DNA of 64,000 nt from Lachnospiraceae bacterium C6A11. GTDB lineage: Bacteria > Bacillota > Clostridia > Lachnospirales > Lachnospiraceae. A program made the translations under genes and the position numbers. Positions within the stretch are counted from its first letter, which is position 1, and each line of letters begins with the position of its first letter. The DNA lies in NCBI GenBank assembly GCA_000702245.1, contig KL370879.1, positions 343,443 to 407,442 on the forward strand. Reading direction: 5' to 3'. The notes beneath the pieces are model-generated. The model did not search any database. It saw nothing but the letters and a program-made list of their open reading frames with translations, and was not told where the DNA came from. Positions 38,305 through 46,118 of the stretch are shown one piece after another.

Positions 38305-40011
38305 ATGTCAGAAAAACAACTAATTCCCGAAGAGGGAATTGCAGGAAGATTTATCTCCTGCGCGAAAGATGAAAAAGGGGTTCTTCAGAAGATCGACTTC
38401 CATGATATCGAAAGCTTTAATTTTGCCTTCGATATTGTCGATCAGCTTGGCGTGACCAAACCGACCAAGACTGCCATGCTCCACATCTCTAAGGAAGGCA
38501 GGGAAAGAAAGATCACCTTTAAGGATATGATGGAATACTCTTCCCGTACCGCAAATTATCTTTCATACCTCGGAATCAAGAAGGGCGACCGCGTGCTTGT
38601 TGTCTTAAAGAGGCACTATCAGTTCTGGTTCACCATCCTCGCTCTTCATAAGATAGGTGCGATAGCTATACCGGCTTCCTTCCTTCTTGTAAGAAAGGAT
38701 TTCGAATATCGTTTCCGCGCCGCACAGATCACCGCAGTCATCTCAACTGCTGACGGCGATGTAAGTAAAGAGATCGATAAAGCGCTCCGCTCATACGAAG
38801 GCGTTACCGCAAAGGTTCTTGTAGGCGGCGTTCGTACAGGCTGGAACAGCTACAACAGGGAGATAAGATATTTCTCAAGAGAGTTTAAGCGTCCTGCAAA
38901 TGCTGCCGGTGGAAGCGATCCTATGCTTATGTTCTTCACTTCGGGAACTACTTCTTATCCTAAGATAGCAGCTCACTCCTACACCTACCCTCTCGGACAC
39001 TATGTGACAGCCAAGTACTGGCATCAGGTTGATCCGGATGGTATTCATTTTGCCATAAGCGATACAGGCTGGGGCAAGGCTATGTGGGGCAAGCTCTACG
39101 GACAGTGGCTCTGCGAAGCTACTATATTTACCTATGATTATGACGAGTTCTTCGCCAAGGAGATCCTTGCGATGCTCGAGAAATACAAGATCACTACCTT
39201 CTGTGCTCCTCCGACTGTTTACAGAGTTCTGGTGCACACCGACCTCGGCAGCTACAATCTTTCGAATCTGAAGAATGTTACCACTGCCGGCGAGGCACTC
39301 AATCCGGAGATCTACAGCAGGTTCTATAATGCCACCGGTCTTAAGATCATGGAAGGCTTCGGGCAGACAGAGACCACTCTCACAGTCGGTACTCTTGCAG
39401 GTATGGATCCTCGTCCGGGTTCTATGGGCAAGGCAAGTCCACAGTACGATATATCAGTTGTAAAACCTGACGGAACACCTTGTGCAGTCGGCGAGGTTGG
39501 AGAGATCGTTGTGAAGACATCCGACGCTCTTCCTCTCGGCCTTTTCCTCGGTTATTACCTTGACGATGAGAAGACTGCTTCGGTATGGCACGACGGCTAC
39601 TATCACACCGGAGATACGGCTTATGTAGACAAAGATAATTATTTGTGGTATGTTGGTAGGGTTGACGACATAATCAAGTCTGCCGGATTCAGGGTTGGAC
39701 CTTTCGAAATCGAGAACGAGATCATGAAGCTGCCTTATGTTTTAGAGTGCGCAGTTACGTCGGTTCCTGACAAGATAAGAGGTCAGGCGATCAAGGCTTC
39801 CATCGTCCTTGCGGACGGTATCGAAGCATCTGATTCTCTTAAGAAAGAGATCATGAAGTTCCTCCGTAACAACATGGCCTCCTACAAGAGACCTAAGATT
39901 GTGGAATTCGTGAAGACATTGCCGAAGACATCAAGCGGTAAGATACGCCGCTCAGAGATCAAAGAAAACGACTGGAACAAGGAAGAAACTAAAAATGGAA
40001 AAAATGAATAA
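38305..40011 (+). CDS. AMP-forming acyl-CoA synthetase (medium-chain type)
   Basis: Activates a carboxylic acid through an acyl-adenylate, 568 residues. The ATP-binding loop is FFTSGTTSYPK (near 212), then TTAGEALNPEIY, EGFGQTETTLT, and the late hinge and Lys in PKTSSGKIRRSEI (near 545). The closest match from memory is the medium-chain/butyryl AcsM-like group. Its end overlaps the fabF-like gene by 17 bases, so acyl activation and condensation are probably coupled in function. Confidence 0.9.
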   Translation: MSEKQLIPEEGIAGRFISCAKDEKGVLQKIDFHDIESFNFAFDIVDQLGVTKPTKTAMLHISKEGRERKITFKDMMEYSSRTANYLSYLGIKKGDRVLVVLKRHYQFWFTILALHKIGAIAIPASFLLVRKDFEYRFRAAQITAVISTADGDVSKEIDKALRSYEGVTAKVLVGGVRTGWNSYNREIRYFSREFKRPANAAGGSDPMLMFFTSGTTSYPKIAAHSYTYPLGHYVTAKYWHQVDPDGIHFAISDTGWGKAMWGKLYGQWLCEATIFTYDYDEFFAKEILAMLEKYKITTFCAPPTVYRVLVHTDLGSYNLSNLKNVTTAGEALNPEIYSRFYNATGLKIMEGFGQTETTLTVGTLAGMDPRPGSMGKASPQYDISVVKPDGTPCAVGEVGEIVVKTSDALPLGLFLGYYLDDEKTASVWHDGYYHTGDTAYVDKDNYLWYVGRVDDIIKSAGFRVGPFEIENEIMKLPYVLECAVTSVPDKIRGQAIKASIVLADGIEASDSLKKEIMKFLRNNMASYKRPKIVEFVKTLPKTSSGKIRRSEIKENDWNKEETKNGKNE

Positions 40012-41260
40012 CGAGAAGATAGTCATTACCGGTATGGGTGCCGTTACACCTGTAGGAATCGGCGTTGATAATTACTGGAATGCACTTGTTGAAGGTAAGA
40101 CCGGAGTTGCTGAAATAACAAGCTTTGATACCACCGATCTTCCTGTAAAGATTGCTGCTATGGTTAAGGATTTCGACGCTGCCAAGTATATGGACAGAAA
40201 GCTTGCCAGAGAGATGGAGCCTTTCATGCAGTATGGATTTGTTGCCGCTGATGAAGCTATGAAGGATGCCGGTATCGATACTGCTGCCGAGACTCCTGTC
40301 ATCGCACCGGAAAGAATAGGTATCGTATTTGGTACTGTATTTGCAGGTATAACAAATGTTTCAGATACCCAGGACGGTATTACAAGCGGAGAACATCCAA
40401 AGACCAATCCGCGTTTCATCACTAAGATAATCGGAAATATAGGCGCTGCGCAGATAGCTATCGCGAAGGGACTTCACGGACCAAGCTACACTATCTCAAC
40501 AGCATGTTCATCAGGACTTGATACAATTTCAATGGGCGCTATGCTCCTTAAGGAGGACCTTTGTGACGCAGTTATCTGTGTCGGCGGTGAGGCAGCCACA
40601 TGCCCTCTCACCATCCTCGGTCTTTCAGGAACACATGCACTTTCACAGAGAAACGATGACCCTGCAACTGCAAGCCGTCCTTTCGACGCTGACAGAAACG
40701 GTTTCGTTATGGGTGAAGGCGGCGGCGCTGTTATCCTCGAGAAGGTAAGTGTTGCCAAGGCAAGAAATGCCAAGATCCACGCTGAGCTTATCGGCTATGC
40801 AAACAGTACTGACGGCTTCCATGTAACAAGCCCTCATCCGGATGGAATAGGCGCTATCTTCTGTATGGAGCATTCTCTTAAGACTGCAGGTCTTAAACCT
40901 GAGGATATCGACTACATCAACGCACACGGAACATCTACTCCTAAGGGAGATGTTATCGAGGTTAAGGCTATCAAGACTCTCTTCGGAGATCATGCATATA
41001 AGCTTGCTGTTTCTTCCACAAAGGGTGCAACAGGACATCTGATGGGTGCCGGCGGTGTTACAGAGACTATCGCATGCATCAAGGCAGTTGAGGAAGACAT
41101 CCTCCCTCCTACTCTTAATCAGATAACTGCCGATCCTGAGTGTGATCTGGATTTCGTACCAAATCAGAGCAGAAAGAGCGTTGTAAATACAGCAATGTGC
41201 AATGCTTTCGGTTTCGGCGGACAGAACGCAAGTCTTATCGTTAAAAAATATACAAACTAA
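39995..41260 (+). CDS. Second 3-oxoacyl-ACP synthase II (FabF-like)
   Basis: Condensing enzyme of 421 residues with an intact triad: Cys in STACSSGLDTISMG, His in NAHGTSTPKGD and His in TKGATGHLMGAGGV. It clearly differs in sequence from the fabF at 31733-32971. It overlaps the acyl-CoA synthetase and has no ACP, reductase or dehydratase beside it, so it must draw on the divergent fab operon. A special chain-length or exogenous-acyl elongation role is inference. It ends at a bidirectional terminator. Confidence 0.88.
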   Translation: MEKMNNEKIVITGMGAVTPVGIGVDNYWNALVEGKTGVAEITSFDTTDLPVKIAAMVKDFDAAKYMDRKLAREMEPFMQYGFVAADEAMKDAGIDTAAETPVIAPERIGIVFGTVFAGITNVSDTQDGITSGEHPKTNPRFITKIIGNIGAAQIAIAKGLHGPSYTISTACSSGLDTISMGAMLLKEDLCDAVICVGGEAATCPLTILGLSGTHALSQRNDDPATASRPFDADRNGFVMGEGGGAVILEKVSVAKARNAKIHAELIGYANSTDGFHVTSPHPDGIGAIFCMEHSLKTAGLKPEDIDYINAHGTSTPKGDVIEVKAIKTLFGDHAYKLAVSSTKGATGHLMGAGGVTETIACIKAVEEDILPPTLNQITADPECDLDFVPNQSRKSVVNTAMCNAFGFGGQNASLIVKKYTN

Positions 41261-41269
41261 TCTTTTATA

Positions 41270-41305
41270 AAAAAAAGCTCGGACAGCTGTCCGAGCATTT
41301 TTTAT
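41270..41305. terminator. Bidirectional terminator, perfect 20-base palindrome
   Basis: GCTCGGACAGCTGTCCGAGC (41277-41296) flanked by A-run and T-run, ending fabF2 on the plus strand and the aminotransferase on the minus strand. Confidence 0.9.
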
Positions 41306-41307
41306 TA

Positions 41308-42555
41308 TTACACAAGACTTGTAACAACATCCTTGATAATATTAAGTCCCTTATTAAGGGTTTCGTCATCGATAACAAGCGGTGGCATGATCTTAACTAC
41401 TTCGTTCTTTCTGCCGGCTCTCTCGATGATAACGCCTCTCTTGTAAGCTTCAACAGATATCTGCTTTGCAAGAGCTTCATCATGAACATCGATACCCCAG
41501 ATGAATCCGATACCACGGGTTTCAAACTCAGCCTTAAGCGGCTCGATCTCAGTCTTGAGGAAGTCCTCTATGATCTTAGCCTTTCTCTGTGTTTCAACAT
41601 CAAGAGTGTATTTGTTGTAATACTCAGCTGCAGCCTTTGCAGCAACGATAGCAAGCTGGTTGCCTCTGAAGGTTCCGTTATGCTCGCCAGGTGCCCAGAT
41701 ATCAAGCTCAGGCTTGAAGAGTGTAAGTGCGAATGGAAGTCCGAGACCACCGATCGACTTACTGAGTACGAAGATATCAGGCTGTATTCCTGCTCTCTCG
41801 AATGAGAAGAAGTAACCTGTACGTCCGCATCCAACCTGGATGTCATCGATAATGAGAAGGATATCATTCTTGTCGCAGAATGCTCTGACACCCTGAAGGA
41901 ACTCATTTGAAAATACTCTGATACCGCCCTCTGCCTGAACAGTCTCCATAATGAGCGCTGCTGGATATTCGATACCTGTGTGATCGTCATCGATCATTGT
42001 CTGCATGTACTTAAGGACATCAAGCTCAGGGAACATATATGGTGCAGGGATATGAGTCACATTCTCAAGCGGAATGCCTGCGCCCTGTCTTGCCTCACGC
42101 TCTGTTGTAAGAGAAAGTGCACCTGTTGTCATACCATGGAAGCAGCCCATGAAGCACCAGATATTGCTTCTCTTCTTAACCTTTCTCGCAAGCTTAAGAG
42201 CAGCCTCAACTGCATTTGTTCCTGTAGGTCCAGGGAACTGTATCTTATAATCAAGTCCTCTTGGCTTAAGGATATTTTCCTCAAAATATCTGATGAAATC
42301 AGACTTCGGCTTGGTATACATATCAAGAGCATGAAGGATTCCATCACTCTCAAGATACTTCATTACCTCTGCCTTTATCTCCGGATTGTTATGACCATAG
42401 TTAAGAGCTCCCGCTCCGCAGAAGAAATCAATATATTCCTTATCATCTACATCCTTGATGATCGCACCCTTAGCGGTTGCAAGCTCTGATGAGAATACTC
42501 TGCAGTATGATCTTACCTCTGATTCATAGGTTTCAAAGACCTGAATATCGTTCAT
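41308..42555 (-). CDS. Diaminobutyrate-2-oxoglutarate aminotransferase (EctB-like)
   Basis: PLP-dependent class III aminotransferase, 415 residues, converting aspartate semialdehyde to 2,4-diaminobutyrate in the EctB family. FETYESEVRSYCRVFSSELA at the start is the EctB hallmark. The PLP Lys is in VLSKSIGGLGLP (near 268), with DDIQVGCGRTG and GTNAVEAALKLAR conserved. The ATG at 42555 has AAAGG nine bases upstream; an ATG three codons earlier abuts it. No ectA or ectC lies beside it, so ectoine synthesis cannot be concluded. Diaminobutyrate for a peptide or siderophore is an alternative. Confidence 0.85.
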   Translation of the reverse strand: MNDIQVFETYESEVRSYCRVFSSELATAKGAIIKDVDDKEYIDFFCGAGALNYGHNNPEIKAEVMKYLESDGILHALDMYTKPKSDFIRYFEENILKPRGLDYKIQFPGPTGTNAVEAALKLARKVKKRSNIWCFMGCFHGMTTGALSLTTEREARQGAGIPLENVTHIPAPYMFPELDVLKYMQTMIDDDHTGIEYPAALIMETVQAEGGIRVFSNEFLQGVRAFCDKNDILLIIDDIQVGCGRTGYFFSFERAGIQPDIFVLSKSIGGLGLPFALTLFKPELDIWAPGEHNGTFRGNQLAIVAAKAAAEYYNKYTLDVETQRKAKIIEDFLKTEIEPLKAEFETRGIGFIWGIDVHDEALAKQISVEAYKRGVIIERAGRKNEVVKIMPPLVIDDETLNKGLNIIKDVVTSLV

Positions 42556-42657
42556 TTTTTTCATCCTTTCATCTTATCCAAAACGCCGGTACAACCTATC
42601 GATGTTCGGATAATGTTAATACGCTATATTTTGTGTAAGCTAAAATCCAACAGCTAT

Positions 42658-42686
42658 AGTATAGACTTATATTTCAAATAAATCAA
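42658..42686 (-). promoter_or_regulatory. Promoter of the EctB-like gene
   Basis: Minus-strand -35 TTGATT (42681-42686) and -10 TATACT (42658-42663), 17-base spacer, overlapping the stop codon of the MurT-GatD gene. Confidence 0.5.
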
Positions 42687-44896
42687 TACTGACATTTTGG
42701 ATCATGGAATTCTTTAACTCTTACTCTGTAAGCGTCGTAGATTTCCTTCTCGTATGCCAGACCGCCGCCCTCAACTTTGAGACAGTCTCTGATAAAGCTC
42801 TTTGTGAAGTCCGGGTTAAGCGCCAGGAACGGTCCAACAAGATAAGTTGCGAAGAGGTTCTTATCATGTATACCTTCAAGGGTACTGTCCTTACTCATTC
42901 CCATACCTTTATCGACCTTGAAGAAAGCCTTATTCTTCGGAGGATCTGTTGCCTCCGAGAACTGTGTCTTAAAGCCAACAAGCTCCGTATCCTTATAGAA
43001 GCCTCTCACAAGACTGTTCTTACGGTTCATCATGCTGCGCTTTGCAGAAAAATCATAAAGTCCGAGGCAGTCTATACGACTTCCATCATCCTTCTCTATG
43101 TATTTTCCAAGTATCTCAACTGCGTTAGAAGTAAAGAGCATAGCTGTGCCGGCATCACGAAGCTCTGCCAGTCTGTCCTTATACTGCATAAGCTTTCCGG
43201 CAACCATCTCCTGCTTACGCTCAGTCATGGCACCGAGATAAATAAGATCCGGCTTATTCTTTACAAAGTAAGGTTCCTCAGTAAAGGCAGTAAGCTTAAA
43301 CTCTGCATCCGGAAGGCAGGCTTTAAGATACTTGATATTACTGCTGTCTCCGAAAAGGTTACAGAATTCAGGGAAGAGAACCTCAATCACCTTGCCGGCG
43401 CCCTTCTTCTCATCCTTAGTAGCTACTGACGAAGCATTTGCAGATGACTTCTTCGCTTCAAAGCTGTCAAAACCTGTATGCAGGTATTTTTCAAATTCAC
43501 GGGCTACAGCAAACTCGCCGGCCTCTGCCCTCTCAGCAAGTCTCTTCTGTATCGGCTTAGCAAAGTGCTCAGTCGTAAATACATCATAAAGTATATAAAC
43601 CTTATCCGACTTTGTAAGATCCACCAGATCAGCTGTCTTCACATCATCCTCAATGCAGGCGATCTTCTCCTCAGGGATGCCTGCAAGAAGAAGTCTCAGC
43701 TTAAGATCGTTATATCTTCTTCCGCCGACAACTATCTGCTTTACACTGTCCTCGTTCAGGAACTCAAAATCAGTATCGAAGAACCAGGCGATATTTTCAC
43801 TGGTCTCCTTACGATCGAAATAATCATCTATGGTAAGGATGACAGCCTTGTCGCCCTCTTCCTTTCTTATGAAATCGCAGACTCTTGAGCAGGCAACAGG
43901 GTTCTGCCCCTTTGCAACGTTAGCTATTATATGCTTACCGTTAATCAGAAGCTCCTCGTATCGGCTCTTGGCGATCTCCATCTTCTCGAAGGACTCGGTG
44001 ATCCTCTTAACGGAAACCTTGAACTCCATAAGCACTGCAACCGCAGTTATCTGGTTGTAAACATCTGTTATGTTATCGCCGAGAAGCTTTATATCGAACT
44101 TGCCCTTAGGTGTTCTTAGATAAAGCCTTCTGTTTTCGGCATCGATCTTCTCAACCGCATAATCAAACTCCTCCGGAGAGGCAAAATCACAGTTCGGGCA
44201 CTTAGCCTTACCGATGTGATTATATCTGATATATTCATATTTCAGCTTCGTGCCGCACTCAGGGCAAGCCGTCATATCCTGAATGATATTATCACTTTCA
44301 TTCATGTAAACGGATCTGTCCTCGATACCGAAATACACCCTCTTATTTCCTGCTGCAAGGTGGCTGCTGAGCGGATCCTCGCCGTTAAGCACAAGCCTTG
44401 TTTCCTTCGGGATAGTCTCGTTAAGTATGTCGAAGATATACTCCGAATGTGCATTTCTTCTGTAGGAATCTCTGAAAAGGTTGGTAACAGCAAGTATCTT
44501 CGGCTTAACATACGGAAATACTCTTGTGGTCATTCTCTCATCAAGCTCAAGCACTGCATACTGCTTCTTCATCTTTCCCTTCAAAGTGGAGTTCTTTACA
44601 AAGGCAGAAACGACGCCCGACTCGATATTTCCACCGAATCTGTTATCGATAAACGGGAGCTTTGTATCCGCAAGAACATCATCGATAAGATTTGAAACAG
44701 TCGTCTTGCCGTTTGTTCCGGTGATACCGATCACCACCTCAGGCTTATCTATCTGCTTCAGGAAATCAGGGCACATCTTTACAGCCTTATTTCCCGGGAC
44801 ATGCGTAGCATTCTTGCCCACAAGCTTCAGGCCTCTGATCATCACCTTCGTACCGAAGAGAGTTGCATAAAATCTTGCTGTTTTTTTCTCTGACAT
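42683..44896 (-). CDS. MurT-GatD fusion with degenerate glutaminase domain
   Basis: Single protein of 737 residues. Residues 1-490 are MurT-like: Mur-ligase ATP loop GITGTNGKTT (57-66), a four-Cys zinc ribbon (Cys 211, 214, 233, 236) and the DUF1727 C-terminal part (ILTIDDYFDRKE...WFFDTDFEFL). After a Lys/Ser/Ala linker (480-502), residues 503-700 align with GatD, the CobQ-type glutaminase. In S. aureus MurT and GatD are separate and together amidate Glu of lipid II. Here the nucleophile segment reads LFTSNAVEILG where GatD has LTICGGYQFLG, so Cys is Ser590; and TYLVGP replaces TYLHGP, so the catalytic His is Val687. ATG 44896 chosen for AGAGG six bases upstream. Confidence 0.85.
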   Translation of the reverse strand: MSEKKTARFYATLFGTKVMIRGLKLVGKNATHVPGNKAVKMCPDFLKQIDKPEVVIGITGTNGKTTVSNLIDDVLADTKLPFIDNRFGGNIESGVVSAFVKNSTLKGKMKKQYAVLELDERMTTRVFPYVKPKILAVTNLFRDSYRRNAHSEYIFDILNETIPKETRLVLNGEDPLSSHLAAGNKRVYFGIEDRSVYMNESDNIIQDMTACPECGTKLKYEYIRYNHIGKAKCPNCDFASPEEFDYAVEKIDAENRRLYLRTPKGKFDIKLLGDNITDVYNQITAVAVLMEFKVSVKRITESFEKMEIAKSRYEELLINGKHIIANVAKGQNPVACSRVCDFIRKEEGDKAVILTIDDYFDRKETSENIAWFFDTDFEFLNEDSVKQIVVGGRRYNDLKLRLLLAGIPEEKIACIEDDVKTADLVDLTKSDKVYILYDVFTTEHFAKPIQKRLAERAEAGEFAVAREFEKYLHTGFDSFEAKKSSANASSVATKDEKKGAGKVIEVLFPEFCNLFGDSSNIKYLKACLPDAEFKLTAFTEEPYFVKNKPDLIYLGAMTERKQEMVAGKLMQYKDRLAELRDAGTAMLFTSNAVEILGKYIEKDDGSRIDCLGLYDFSAKRSMMNRKNSLVRGFYKDTELVGFKTQFSEATDPPKNKAFFKVDKGMGMSKDSTLEGIHDKNLFATYLVGPFLALNPDFTKSFIRDCLKVEGGGLAYEKEIYDAYRVRVKEFHDPKCQY

Positions 44897-45071
44897 AGTC
44901 AACCTCTATCTATTCTCTGTTTGTATTTATCCGGGACACCCGGATCACAGTATTTACGCTTTAACCAACGGACATTATAGCAATTATCGGCCGGAGTTAC
45001 AAGGATACGTTTGTCTGAAACATATCAGCCGTGCTTACCTGGATTCATATAATAGCATCACTTCGTCCGTA

Positions 45072-46070
45072 CTATCGGAACCAGACGTTCACATCAACTT
45101 CCCCTTCAACGCCCGGACAGCTTCCGGATGGGCTGTACTGCCAGCCTGTTATAACATAAGGAAAATCCATATATTCAACATCGTCGTAATCCGCAAGCCA
45201 GAATTCTATATCATAAAGCTGGTCAAGGTCGAGATTACGGATGAACCAGCCATAGCTTGCGTAGATCATCGGTGTGTAGCCTGCCTCTCTTACTGTATCG
45301 CAGAAGGCCTTCACGGCTGCAGTTCTGTCCTCTATTTCAATCTCATTTGCACGTACATAATCATCCGTGTAAACGTATTCCGTATCGATAACTATGATCT
45401 TCTCGCTCGGCTCATGCCCCTTGATAAGCTTAAGTGCAAGCTGCGCCTCTTCAACGCCTTCCTCAGCATTTACAGCCTCTGAGAAGAAATACGCTGCAGT
45501 CTTCACTCCCGCCTTCTTCGCGCCATCAACATGAGTTGCATACATTGTATCAGCATTCAGGGTTCCACCCTCGCCGTAGCCTCTGTAGCCAACTCTGACG
45601 ATTGCAGTATCAACACCTGCTGCTTTGACCTTCACCCAGTCTATTTCCGACTGATGCTCGGAAACATCTATCGCAATCTTCGAAACCTTCTCATCATTCT
45701 TTATACGGTAAAGGAAGTTTGTCGTTCCGTTATCTATGTATTTAAACTCATTAATATAATCAAAATCATTCCTTGCGATCTTATCGCTGATCTTATAATA
45801 TTCGCAGTCAGGATATTCTCCGAAAAGGATGTAGGACTGCTTCAGGAACCTGATGTAGTTATTTAACACAAGCTCCGGCATCTCGGACTCTCCAAGCTCT
45901 AGCTCGCCCATCTCCTCTAAGTGAAGTGCTCTTCCCCAGCCCTCAGACACTCTGTAAAGCTTCTTGCCAAATACAACAAGCGCTATCGATTCAGCGATCA
46001 CTATGATCGTTAAAAATACACTCCACATCGTGAGGACCAATAATCTTTTTCTGACATTTCTATTTTCCAT
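45072..46070 (-). CDS. Membrane-anchored GH25 lysozyme
   Basis: Muramidase-family protein, 332 residues. One N-terminal membrane segment (near 10-34, LLVLTMWSVFLTIIVIAESI) and about 90 residues of stalk precede the GH25 domain. The domain shows IAIDVSEHQSEIDW (near 132), the catalytic DxE pair in IIVIDTEYVY (near 203), FWLADYDD, and the closing GWQYSPSG and GEVDVNVWF. It is probably held at the outer face of the membrane to cleave peptidoglycan. RBS AAGGAT is present. It precedes the MurT-GatD gene by about 175 bases, making a cell-wall pair. Confidence 0.88.
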   Translation of the reverse strand: MENRNVRKRLLVLTMWSVFLTIIVIAESIALVVFGKKLYRVSEGWGRALHLEEMGELELGESEMPELVLNNYIRFLKQSYILFGEYPDCEYYKISDKIARNDFDYINEFKYIDNGTTNFLYRIKNDEKVSKIAIDVSEHQSEIDWVKVKAAGVDTAIVRVGYRGYGEGGTLNADTMYATHVDGAKKAGVKTAAYFFSEAVNAEEGVEEAQLALKLIKGHEPSEKIIVIDTEYVYTDDYVRANEIEIEDRTAAVKAFCDTVREAGYTPMIYASYGWFIRNLDLDQLYDIEFWLADYDDVEYMDFPYVITGWQYSPSGSCPGVEGEVDVNVWFR

Positions 46071-46118
46071 AATACTATCCTTGAAATACCTGTTTTATTT
46101 ATTTTAAGAGTTCTTCCG

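Noticed and set aside
42704-43429. 241-codon plus-strand open frame
   Set aside because: Antisense to the MurT-GatD gene, no RBS, composition typical of a shadow frame.
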